Shown piece after piece: positions 1 through 8,251 of a stretch of DNA of 64,000 nt. The stretch covers positions 1 through 64,000 of the forward strand of contig CABQIM010000001.1 in NCBI GenBank assembly GCA_902464375.1, in the 5' to 3' direction. The notes under the pieces are model-generated. The model did not search any database and had not been told where the DNA came from. It worked only from the letters and a program-made list of their open reading frames with translations. The position numbers were made by a program, and so were the translations under genes. Every line of letters begins with the position of its first letter. Position 1 is the first letter of the stretch. The DNA comes from an uncultured bacterium. GTDB taxonomy: Bacteria; Cyanobacteriota; Vampirovibrionia; Gastranaerophilales; Gastranaerophilaceae.

Positions 1-109
1 AAAAACTTTAGCCTTTTGGGAGCTTTTTGATAAAATTGTTACATTTCGTAATATTGTTTTAACCCAATGGACTAAGAAAAAAATTTTTCTATATGATATT
101 CTTTTAAAT

Positions 110-1930
110 ATGAAGAGAATTTCTATAGCAATTTTGTTGCTAATATTTTTGGGGATATTGTTAAAACTTTGCATCAGAAAAGATGTGCCTTTTAGCATGC
201 CGGAACGAATAGAACAACATAGCTTGCAAACGATAAATTATCCACCTAACGAAAAGAATGTAACAATTGATGGAATTGATTATTTGCAATCACAGGCACC
301 GATTGGTAAGTTTGGAGGAGAGCTTATACTTTCTACTATTGGCGAAGGTCCTAAGACATTTAACCCTTGTAATACAAAAGATGCAACATCCTCTACTATG
401 GCAGGCTTAATGTATGACGGACTTGTTACAACAAATCCGAGAAGCGGAGAAGTTGAGCCATTACTTGCAAAAACTTTTGACGTTAATGGCAATGATTATA
501 TTATTCATTTAAGACGTGGTATAACTTGGTCTGATGGTAAGCCGATTACGGCAGATGACGTTATGTATACTTATAACGAAATTGTTTTTAAGGGATTGGG
601 TAATCCTTCAACAATGGATGCAATGGTTGTTGATGGTAAATTACCAAAGCTGGAAAAGTTAGATAATTATACAGTAAAATTTACAACTCCCAGACCATTT
701 GCACCATTTTTAAGACAATTATCTTATCCGATAGTACCAAAACATTATTTCAAACCGTATTCTGACCAAGGCGAATCTGTATTTAATGCGTTTTTAAGCT
801 CAAATACAAAACCTCAAGTTACTAGTGGTGCTTTTATTTTAAAAGAATATGTAGCTGCACAGCGTGTAGTTTTTGTGAGAAATCCTAATTATTACAAAAT
901 AAATCTTAAAAATCAGAAACTGCCGTACTTAGATAAATTAGTTTATTTAATCGTTGGTGATACAAATAATGAGATATTAAAATTCGAAGCCAAAGAAATT
1001 GATGTATTAGGACTAAGAGGTTCTAATGTTGCGCGTTATAAAATAAAAGAGCCTAGCTCTGATTATGTTATTTACAATTTAGGTGCTGATACAGGGACAT
1101 TGTTTATCACTATCAATTTGAATGGCAGAAAAGACAAGAATGGCAAGCCTTACGTCAATCCAATAAAACACAGTTGGTTTGCAAATCGAGATTTCAGAGC
1201 GGCTATAGATTGGGCTATTGATAGAAAAAATATGGTTCAGAATATCGCTTCCGGCGTTGCCGAACCTTTATTTACGGCAGAAAGTTTAAACTCTATTTAC
1301 TTAAATAAATATATTAAGGGACACCCTTGTGATATCAATGTTGCTCAAAAAAGCTTAGAAAAGGCAGGATTTGTTAATAAAAACGGCATTCTTTATGATT
1401 CTAAAGGCAATAGAGTTGAATTCGACTTGTACACAAATGCCGGCAATCTTGAGCGCGAAGCATTGGGTGTTATGATTAAGCAAGATTTAGAAGACTTGGG
1501 GATGAAAGTAAATTTCAAGCCATTGGAATTCAATTCTCTTGTTAATAAACTTACCAACACTCATGATTGGGACATGGCAATAATGGGTTTAACAGGTTCG
1601 CCCTTAGAACCACATGATGGTAAAAATGTGTGGACATCTAAAGGCAGCTTGCATATGTTTAATCAAAGACCTCAAGACTATGCAATAGATGACAGGTTTG
1701 ACTGGGAAAAAGAGCTTGATGAAATATTCAGAGATGGCGCTTTAAAACTCACGTTTGCAGAAAGAAAACCTTTGTATGACAGATATCAAGCAATTGTATA
1801 TAATCAAAAGCCGATTATATATTTGTATTCGCCAATAAGAATTACTGCTATTCGCAAAAAATTCAAGAATATTTTCCCAACCGGTTTGAGCGGATTAATT
1901 TATAATCTTGATGAAATATATGTAGATTAA
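110..1930 (+). CDS. Peptide ABC transporter substrate-binding protein
   Basis: Extracytoplasmic binding protein of the SBP_bac_5 (OppA/DppA) family, expected to capture peptides or a similar solute for the two permeases that follow. The first ~22 residues are a hydrophobic export or anchor segment after MKR; the Cys near residue 22 (LLKLC) is a poor lipobox, so lipidation is uncertain. Family features seen include a TLDPAKSTD-like stretch (GEGPKTFNPCNTKD), LRRGITWSDGKPITADDV near residue 140, and NRDFRAAIDWAIDRKNMV near residue 365. At 606 residues it is full length for a large family member. There is no Shine-Dalgarno; a TATTCT box at 97-102 lies 7 bases before the ATG, which suggests a leaderless message. 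The exact ligand cannot be read from the sequence. Confidence 0.9.
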   Translation: MKRISIAILLLIFLGILLKLCIRKDVPFSMPERIEQHSLQTINYPPNEKNVTIDGIDYLQSQAPIGKFGGELILSTIGEGPKTFNPCNTKDATSSTMAGLMYDGLVTTNPRSGEVEPLLAKTFDVNGNDYIIHLRRGITWSDGKPITADDVMYTYNEIVFKGLGNPSTMDAMVVDGKLPKLEKLDNYTVKFTTPRPFAPFLRQLSYPIVPKHYFKPYSDQGESVFNAFLSSNTKPQVTSGAFILKEYVAAQRVVFVRNPNYYKINLKNQKLPYLDKLVYLIVGDTNNEILKFEAKEIDVLGLRGSNVARYKIKEPSSDYVIYNLGADTGTLFITINLNGRKDKNGKPYVNPIKHSWFANRDFRAAIDWAIDRKNMVQNIASGVAEPLFTAESLNSIYLNKYIKGHPCDINVAQKSLEKAGFVNKNGILYDSKGNRVEFDLYTNAGNLEREALGVMIKQDLEDLGMKVNFKPLEFNSLVNKLTNTHDWDMAIMGLTGSPLEPHDGKNVWTSKGSLHMFNQRPQDYAIDDRFDWEKELDEIFRDGALKLTFAERKPLYDRYQAIVYNQKPIIYLYSPIRITAIRKKFKNIFPTGLSGLIYNLDEIYVD

Positions 1931-1951
1931 AGCTGATGAGGATTTACGAAC

Positions 1952-2941
1952 GTGGAATTTTTCAAATACATATCTAAAAGAATATTGCAAGTTATACCGC
2001 TTCTGATTATAGTTTCATTAATCAGCTTTTTCATTATCAGATTGTCACCGGTAGATCCTCTTGCTGAGCTCAGATTAAACCCATCTATCTCGCAAGAAAC
2101 ACTAAATAAAGAGATAAAAAGACTTAACCTTGATAAGCCGATTTATATCCAGTATTTTTCTTGGGCAAAATCATTTGTTAAAGGTGATTTAGGCTATACT
2201 TCCTCAGGAGAAAAGGTTTCGGTAAAGCTAAAAGAACGTATTCCAAATACACTTTTACTCACTCTTGTTGTAATTTTTATGACTTGGGCAGCCGGAATTC
2301 CACTCGGGATATTAGCAGCGGTAAAAAAAGAAAGCGCACTTGATAGGGGACTTACTATTTTATCCAGTGTCGGAATGGCAATCCCATCATTCTTCTTTGC
2401 GATACTTATGTTGATTTTCGCAGTAAAAACAGGTTGGTTTCCGGTTGGAGGATTAACCAGCTACAACTTCAACGAAATGAGCTTTGGAGGGAAATTCCTT
2501 GATATATCAAAACATTTAGTATTGCCATCAATCGTTTTGTTCACAATTTCTCTTTCCGGTTTGCAGCGACAAATGCGTGCCAATATGTTAGAAGTGCTCG
2601 ATAGTGATTATATTAAATTCGCAAGAGCAAAAGGTTTAAGCGAATGGCAAGTTTTGTTTAAGCATGCTCTAAGAAACGCAATAAACCCTATGATAACTCT
2701 ACTGGGGTTTGAATTTGCAGGACTTTTGAGCGGAGCCGCTCTAACGGAATATGTTTTCCAATATCCGGGACTTGGCAGATTAATACTGGAAGCTGTTATG
2801 AAATCTGATATAAATCTTGTTATGGCATCGCTTATGATGGGTACAATAATGTTAATTTTAGGTAATTTATTCGCTGATATTTTACTTATGATTACAGATC
2901 CGAGATTAAAAAGTGTAAAAGATGGAGCAGTGGGAAAATGA
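1952..2941 (+). CDS. Peptide ABC transporter permease, DppB/OppB type
   Basis: Inner-membrane permease of a peptide/nickel-type ABC importer. It has the N-terminal segment typical of the DppB branch (KYISKRILQVIPLLIIVSLI), further membrane spans, and the cytoplasmic EAA loop (DYIKFARAKGLSEWQVLFKHALRNA, residues ~215-240) that contacts the ATPase. It starts at GTG with a GAGG-type site about 10 bases upstream, 21 bases after the binding protein stop, and its TGA overlaps the next ATG by 4 bp, so the three genes form an operon. Length of 329 residues is normal. The DppD/DppF ATPases are not in this window. Confidence 0.93.
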   Translation: MEFFKYISKRILQVIPLLIIVSLISFFIIRLSPVDPLAELRLNPSISQETLNKEIKRLNLDKPIYIQYFSWAKSFVKGDLGYTSSGEKVSVKLKERIPNTLLLTLVVIFMTWAAGIPLGILAAVKKESALDRGLTILSSVGMAIPSFFFAILMLIFAVKTGWFPVGGLTSYNFNEMSFGGKFLDISKHLVLPSIVLFTISLSGLQRQMRANMLEVLDSDYIKFARAKGLSEWQVLFKHALRNAINPMITLLGFEFAGLLSGAALTEYVFQYPGLGRLILEAVMKSDINLVMASLMMGTIMLILGNLFADILLMITDPRLKSVKDGAVGK

Positions 2942-4008
2942 AAGAATTTTTAAAAAAAATATTTCAGGATAGATTTGCAAAAGCAGCATTTATTGTACTT
3001 GCAGTCTTGTATCTTGTAATTCTTTTTGCTGATTTTATTGCTCCGTATTCAAGCACATACTCAAACAGAGATATGTCTTACGCTCCACCTTCAAAAATTT
3101 ACACTATTACTACAGAAGGGAAACTCTCCAGACCTTATACATACAATTACATTAGAGAATACGAACCTGCATTAATGCAAACAGTGTTCAAACAAGATAG
3201 AAGCCATAAGTATTATATAAAACTTTTACCCAAAGCAGAAGAATACAAGTTTTTAGGGCTAATTCCCACTCACAGACACTTGTTCGGAACAGAAAAAGGT
3301 GGGCAATTATACTTACTGGGAACAGACATTAACGGCAGAGATGTATTTTCCAGACTTCTATTCGGTGGCAGAATTTCTATGACCGTAGGATTCTTATCAC
3401 TGCTAGTAGTATTTCCGATAGGTTTAATTTATGGCGGAATTTCAGGATACTTTGGCGGACTCGTTGATACGCTAATGATGCGATTTGCAGAAGCTATTAT
3501 GGCAATACCAAGTTTTTACCTTTTAATAATACTTGCAGCCATTTTACCTTCCGGCATGACTAGTATTCAGAGATTTGCTTTAATCGTTATAATTTTGGCT
3601 CTGATAGGCTGGGCTGGATTCGCCAGAGTCGTAAGAGGGATGGTTTTATCTATCAAAAACGAAGATTTTGTTCTAGCAGAAAAAACTCTTGGAGCTTCAA
3701 ATTGGAGAATTATTCTTAAGCACATACTTCCGCAAACAACCAGTTACGTAATCATTGCAATGACATTAAGCATACCGTCTTATATTTTGGCAGAATCAGG
3801 TTTAAGTTTTCTTGGATTAGGTATTCAGCAGCCTGATGCAAGCTGGGGGAATATGCTGAAAGAAGCTCAAGAATTTACTAATATATTATACCGTCCTTGG
3901 TTATTATCTCCTGGGGTGCTTATTTTTATTGCTGTATTGGCTTTCAACGTTCTAGGCGATGCGGTGAGAGATATTCTTGATCCTAAGTCTGAAAAGAGAA
4001 TGAGATAG
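2938..4008 (+). CDS. Peptide ABC transporter permease, DppC/OppC type
   Basis: Second permease subunit of the importer, translationally coupled to the upstream permease through a 4-bp ATGA overlap. The OppC/DppC signatures are visible: an N-terminal helix, the LLGTDINGRDVFSRLLFGGR motif near residues 125-145, and an EAA loop (LAEKTLGASNWRIILKHILP) near residue 240. Compared with a typical DppC, the region between the first helix and the GTDxxGRD motif is long (about 90 residues), which probably makes a larger periplasmic loop. It is the last gene of the operon; about 300 bp of repeat-containing sequence follows. Confidence 0.92.
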   Translation: MKEFLKKIFQDRFAKAAFIVLAVLYLVILFADFIAPYSSTYSNRDMSYAPPSKIYTITTEGKLSRPYTYNYIREYEPALMQTVFKQDRSHKYYIKLLPKAEEYKFLGLIPTHRHLFGTEKGGQLYLLGTDINGRDVFSRLLFGGRISMTVGFLSLLVVFPIGLIYGGISGYFGGLVDTLMMRFAEAIMAIPSFYLLIILAAILPSGMTSIQRFALIVIILALIGWAGFARVVRGMVLSIKNEDFVLAEKTLGASNWRIILKHILPQTTSYVIIAMTLSIPSYILAESGLSFLGLGIQQPDASWGNMLKEAQEFTNILYRPWLLSPGVLIFIAVLAFNVLGDAVRDILDPKSEKRMR

Positions 4009-4078
4009 AATCACACTTACTAACTAGCAAAAAACTCCATCCCAAAAGCACTACTATCCAATTTTAATAATAAAACAC

Positions 4079-4247
4079 ATCAATCAATATTAGTGCGTCA
4101 TTGCGAGCGGAAGCGAAGCAATCCAGTCATCCAGCTTGTAAGTCTATTTTAAAATTTTGGATTGCCGCGAAAATTTTCAAAGTTTTATGTAAGACTATAG
4201 AACCAAAGTCCAAATTTTCTCGCAATGACGCACTAATATTGATTGAT
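4079..4247. repeat. Dispersed MITE-like inverted repeat, copy 1
   Basis: The arms at 4079-4107 and 4219-4247 are perfect 29-bp inverted repeats containing GTCATTGCGAG and its complement. The interior includes GGATTGCCGCGAAAATTTTC near 4158. The same core recurs at 16621-16739, 22590-22680 and 43735-43856, always between genes. It has no coding capacity worth calling. It occupies most of the 304-bp gap between the permease and the helical repeat protein. Confidence 0.8.
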
Positions 4248-4255
4248 ATGCATTA

Positions 4256-4293
4256 TAAAAAAAACAACGGGTGGCTGAAAGCCACCCGTTGTT
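4256..4293 (-). terminator. Rho-independent terminator of the 739-residue gene
   Basis: Near-perfect 14-bp GC-rich stem (4263-4276 with 4280-4293, 3-base loop). On the minus strand an eight-base T run follows (A run at 4257-4264). It lies 20 bp past the stop of the minus-strand gene. Confidence 0.9.
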
Positions 4294-4312
4294 ACACTAA
4301 ATAAGAAATCTA

Positions 4313-6532
4313 CTAGCCTAAGATATCATTCAAGTCACCGAGGATACCTTCGTGGTTTTGACCGCACTTACATTCACAAGTTACTTTACCTGTTACATCA
4401 ACTGTAACCTTGTGGTCCTTAATTGCTGCTAGGATGTCATCCAATTTGTCCATAATCTTATCTAATTTTTCTAACAATTTTGAATCATCATAGCTGCCGG
4501 CATTTTTCTTAATAAAGTCAAGGATATTTTGAACGTTTTGATCAACATGGCCCAACTTATCAAGGATAGCTTTAGTTGTTACATTGACAACATCCATCTT
4601 AGCGTCAATGTTATCCAAAGTGTTTCCATTTTTCTTAGTCAATTCAATCAATTCCTTCAACATAGCTTCAACAGAACCAAGATCAACTTTTCCGCCAGTT
4701 ACCTTGATATTGCCGATTGCATCAATAATTTTGGCTGTGTTTGCATCCATCTTAGCAAGTACTTTATCAAGTAATGCTTCAAGGTCAGCACCGGTTCCGT
4801 TACCACCTTTAATATTCTTGATAGCATCTAAGATTTCTGTCATCTTAACAGTAGTTTCTGTACCGTATTTTTCTAACAACTTGTTAGTTGTGTCAATCTT
4901 GTCACCGTTCTTAGCGATAGCATCCAAGATTTTTTGTAAATCTTCTTGAGACAAACCGCCGGTTTGAGATTTGTTCAACAATTTTTCTAACAATTTATTA
5001 GTAACATCGGTCTTAGCATTATTTTGTTCAAGATATTTTTCAATTTTTTCCAAAGCAGCCTTGATATCTTTGTTATCAGGGAATGCATTTTCAAATTTGT
5101 TGATAATCTTATCAAGCTTACCGTTGATTTCATTACCGATTGATTTAATATCACCCAATACTGCTAAGATTGCAGCCAATTTTTCTTGAGTTGTACCGTC
5201 CATCTTGTCTAACTTAGCCAAGATATTCTTCAATGTTGTATTGCTATCCTTATCGATTTCGATTTGATCACCTTGTTGTTTAATAACGGTTTGCAACAAG
5301 TTTTTCAAATCATCCAAGTAAGCTGTAAGTTGAGATTCACTGCCTGCTCCACCATTCTTGATAGCGTTCAAAATTGCGTTCAATTGAGCTTTAATGCTTT
5401 GACCATTGACTGTAATATTTTCGTTAGTAGCTTCAACCAAAGATGTTAATGTATCTACTGTTGAATTAATATTTGTCAAGATTTCAATAATCTTAGCATT
5501 ATCTTGATTATTTTGCTTCATATCATTTGCAATATTTTTCAAATATGAATTATTTGAAGTCAACAAGTCAATAATCTGATCACCATATGTCTTCACATCA
5601 ATACCCAATTTTTGAATTTCTTTTTTCAATTCATCAATACCTTTTTCGAAAGCAGCAATCAATGCTGATTGATCTTGTTGAGAAAGTTGAACCTTAATAC
5701 CAACTTCTTGTTTTACATTAATTTCTTCCGGAGAGCAACTTGTCATAGACGCTGCAGCTGCAACACCCATTGCCGGAACTGCAACTTTACCAAAGGAAAT
5801 ACCTTTCAACAATTGCAAGACTTTTGGAAGCTCTTTAAAGCCTTTTGCGGCACCAGCACCACCGACAAACATCAATGCAATATCAGCAGCATTCATATTG
5901 TCAACAAACTCTGCAAAAGATTCAAGTAATTGTCTTTCTGTACCAGTATAGTTTTTAGCAGCATCTCTAATTTTGCCTGCAGACCAATCACCAACTTCAT
6001 CAACTGCTTCTGCAGCGTCTGCAACAATACCGATACCTGCTGTATATTTTGCAACTTTTCCTAATGTTTCAGAACCGGTTGCTTCTGCAACACCTTTCTC
6101 AACATTGTGAGCATAATCCTTTGCAACATCTGTTACTGTTTTTGTAGTAGCACCAATCATTGCTCCGGTTGTTTCTACAAAACCACTACTATTATTCCAA
6201 GCATTTGTAAATGTTTTAGCGTACTTAGAAACATCTTTTTTTACTTTGTTAAATGCTTTTTCAAAGAATCCTGGTTCTTCTTGCGGAATTTGTGGTTCTG
6301 CTTTCTTTGTTTGTGAATACTGTTTTTTGCCGTCTTTGCTTTTACCTTTGTTTACAAGAACAAAGTCACCAATTCTAGCTTCACCTGATGAAAATGCCTC
6401 ATTCAAAGCTGCTGCTTCTTCCGGTGTTAATTTCAAATTCTTTGCTTCGTTAGAATTAATTTTACCATCCTTCAAAGCATTAATAATTTGTTGAGCTTTG
6501 TCAGCATTAATTTTGCTAAAGTCTGTTCCCAT
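4313..6532 (-). CDS. Large helical repeat protein with internal lipobox-like segment and Cys-rich C-terminus; function unknown
   Basis: 739 residues, no family recognised. Residues 1-60 form a small acidic helical domain (INADKAQQIINALKDGK...). Residues ~85-230 are Ala/Gly-rich and helical. A hydrophobic stretch follows (~244-265) that ends in MTSC at Cys266, resembling a lipoprotein signal placed inside the protein. Residues ~280-710 are a long chain of amphipathic repeats of the type LLEKLLNK / ILDAIKNI, with N, D, K and T rich linkers, likely an extended helical bundle or coiled coil. The last 23 residues carry CECKCGQNHEG (719-729), a possible metal site, then ILGDLNDILG. A Shine-Dalgarno (AAAGGAG) lies 11 bases before the ATG, and the gene is monocistronic with a strong terminator. 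A surface fibre, adhesin or scaffold is possible, but this is inference. Confidence 0.85.
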   Translation of the reverse strand: MGTDFSKINADKAQQIINALKDGKINSNEAKNLKLTPEEAAALNEAFSSGEARIGDFVLVNKGKSKDGKKQYSQTKKAEPQIPQEEPGFFEKAFNKVKKDVSKYAKTFTNAWNNSSGFVETTGAMIGATTKTVTDVAKDYAHNVEKGVAEATGSETLGKVAKYTAGIGIVADAAEAVDEVGDWSAGKIRDAAKNYTGTERQLLESFAEFVDNMNAADIALMFVGGAGAAKGFKELPKVLQLLKGISFGKVAVPAMGVAAAASMTSCSPEEINVKQEVGIKVQLSQQDQSALIAAFEKGIDELKKEIQKLGIDVKTYGDQIIDLLTSNNSYLKNIANDMKQNNQDNAKIIEILTNINSTVDTLTSLVEATNENITVNGQSIKAQLNAILNAIKNGGAGSESQLTAYLDDLKNLLQTVIKQQGDQIEIDKDSNTTLKNILAKLDKMDGTTQEKLAAILAVLGDIKSIGNEINGKLDKIINKFENAFPDNKDIKAALEKIEKYLEQNNAKTDVTNKLLEKLLNKSQTGGLSQEDLQKILDAIAKNGDKIDTTNKLLEKYGTETTVKMTEILDAIKNIKGGNGTGADLEALLDKVLAKMDANTAKIIDAIGNIKVTGGKVDLGSVEAMLKELIELTKKNGNTLDNIDAKMDVVNVTTKAILDKLGHVDQNVQNILDFIKKNAGSYDDSKLLEKLDKIMDKLDDILAAIKDHKVTVDVTGKVTCECKCGQNHEGILGDLNDILG

Positions 6533-6787
6533 AGTAGTTGTAACTCCTTTCTTTAATTCTTATAACAATACAATCCTACTTTGGTATGTATAACGGCATT
6601 TTTTTCAAAAACTTTAGGATTTTTAAAAGTATTGTTACAAAAATTTACAATACACGGCTGTATTGCAGTAATAGTCCTCTTGTGTTTATCAGATGTTTAT
6701 ATAAAAAATTTTTAGATTTCAAATTTGACAGTTTATTAAGAAATTGTTACAAAGAGTTGATAAATGTACGTTCTTTATGCTAAACCT

Positions 6788-6941
6788 CTACCTCACCCTA
6801 GCCCTCTCCTGCTAGGAGAGGGAATAACCACCACTTGTTTTCTTGTTTACAAAAAATAAAAATATTTTAATTCTTTATATCAGAATATGTTAACAAAGTG
6901 CATGTTCCCTCTCCTAGCAGGAGAGGGCTAGGGTGAGGTAG
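6788..6941. repeat. REP-like inverted repeat pair in a 644-bp intergenic region
   Basis: Two perfect 37-bp arms (6788-6824 and 6905-6941) in opposite orientation flank about 80 bp of AT-rich DNA. Each arm has its own palindrome, CCTCTCCTGCTAGGAGAGG. The same module opens each unit of the 141-bp array at 16924. The rest of 6533-7176 shows no gene; it should contain the divergent promoters for the flanking genes. Confidence 0.8.
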
Positions 6942-7176
6942 AAAAGTACAGAAGTATTACCTCACCAACGTCCCAATAAATCTCACAATGTCTAAGACTT
7001 CCAATAACACTAAAAAGAACTAACTACCCTTGTAAATCGAACATCTTTTTGTTAAATTATAAGAGTGTATTGAGCAGTGTGTATTCATTGTAAATAAATG
7101 TAAAGTTCATGCCTTAAAAATAGCAAAAAATAATTTTTTAGGAACTTTAAATATATAGTTACCAGATGGGGTTCGT

Positions 7177-8250
7177 ATGATTAGACCGATTAAACTAGCA
7201 GAAAATAATCTTAGATTTGGGGCGAAACCGGAGAAGAAAGAAAGCGGTGAGGCTGAATCACGCATTCTTCCAAACACTCTTAAAACAAGGGTTGAGCAAA
7301 AATTTCAAAAGACAAGCAACGCTATTTTACAATATCCGGTTAAAGGATTAAGAGGAGATGTAAACTCAGATTTTTATGAATTTCTATCAATGGGAATCGT
7401 TCCTTATTTGATTGGTAGCGGCATGTTCATGGGACTATTTAACATGCTTAAAGACTTAAACCCAAAATCTCAAAAAATCGCTAGTTTGAATGGTAACAAA
7501 ATGGCTTTGGGAGTTGTTTTATACGGTCTTATGAAAACACTTTCAAACGATTTGGTAACAAGACCTGTTTACTGGGGAACCGGAATTGATATAGAACTTC
7601 CGATTGAGCATGTTTACTATCCGCTTCCTAAAGAAGCCGGCGAAGCAGCTAATATAATCCCTCAAATTCAACAAAGAAAAGTTTACGACAGTAGAGAATT
7701 TTTCAGAAAAGACCTAATCCAAAAAGATTATGGAATTGATTATTATAACAAAATCGCCAAAAAAATTGGCTTAGGCGAAGATTTAAACGATTCTGTAACA
7801 GAAACAACTCCAATTATTCAAAGCGTTGTTTCTACTACAAAAACAGCTAAGAGCCTTTCTTCTTATGCTTGGGCAGGTGTCGGAGTTGGTTTAGCAGTAC
7901 AAAACAGCTGGAGCAATTTCTTTGATGCAATTGCGAACAGAAAACGTCATGTTGCAAAACCTAATGAAGGTTTAGCAACTAAATTTGGCAGTCGTATGAA
8001 AAATGCCGGTGAAAACTTTGTTAACATTTCAAAAACATTCGGCAAATCTTTTGCTCAAGCTTGTAAAACACTTTGGACAGGAGAAGCAGGTAAGAGCGGA
8101 TTTATGAAACATGCCGGCAAAGCTTGGTTATTATTCACGGCAGCTTTAACTATCGGTAGTACTGCAAACGTTATACATAAGGCTAAACATATGGGCAAAT
8201 TGGCAAATAAAGATATTATGGACAAATCTAAAGAAAGTACGGTGATTTAG
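7177..8250 (+). CDS. Unknown membrane-associated protein with N-terminal LRFGA motif
   Basis: 357 residues, no family recognised. The N-terminus carries LRFGA at residues 12-16, one of several F-[RKG]-[GA] motifs in this window. A DFYEF segment near residue 66 leads into a hydrophobic stretch (GIVPYLIGSGMFMGLF), with further hydrophobic segments near residues ~225-245 and ~315-330. The middle is soluble and charged. It is the first gene of a three-gene operon: the next ORF begins one base after its stop. It is probably a membrane protein of a lineage-specific family; the 425-residue protein at 33293 has comparable DF(Y/W)E segments and may be a distant relative. Confidence 0.8.
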   Translation: MIRPIKLAENNLRFGAKPEKKESGEAESRILPNTLKTRVEQKFQKTSNAILQYPVKGLRGDVNSDFYEFLSMGIVPYLIGSGMFMGLFNMLKDLNPKSQKIASLNGNKMALGVVLYGLMKTLSNDLVTRPVYWGTGIDIELPIEHVYYPLPKEAGEAANIIPQIQQRKVYDSREFFRKDLIQKDYGIDYYNKIAKKIGLGEDLNDSVTETTPIIQSVVSTTKTAKSLSSYAWAGVGVGLAVQNSWSNFFDAIANRKRHVAKPNEGLATKFGSRMKNAGENFVNISKTFGKSFAQACKTLWTGEAGKSGFMKHAGKAWLLFTAALTIGSTANVIHKAKHMGKLANKDIMDKSKESTVI

Positions 8251-8251
8251 T

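Noticed and set aside
110..4008. Prophage or integrated element at the left end
   Set aside because: The genes are an ordinary transport operon; no integrase, phage gene or attachment-site repeat was seen anywhere in the window.
4101..4304. 67-residue ORF across the repeat
   Set aside because: It is made of the dispersed repeat and the terminator of the neighbouring gene, not of protein-like sequence.
4529..6494. Several plus-strand ORFs opposite the 739-residue gene
   Set aside because: They mirror the repetitive codons of the minus-strand gene, have no ribosome sites and show biased, implausible compositions. The minus-strand protein is coherent with a ribosome site and terminator.
6586..6783. 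65-residue plus-strand ORF
   Set aside because: It lies in AT-rich intergenic DNA upstream of the divergent genes, has no ribosome site and a composition typical of random AT-rich sequence.
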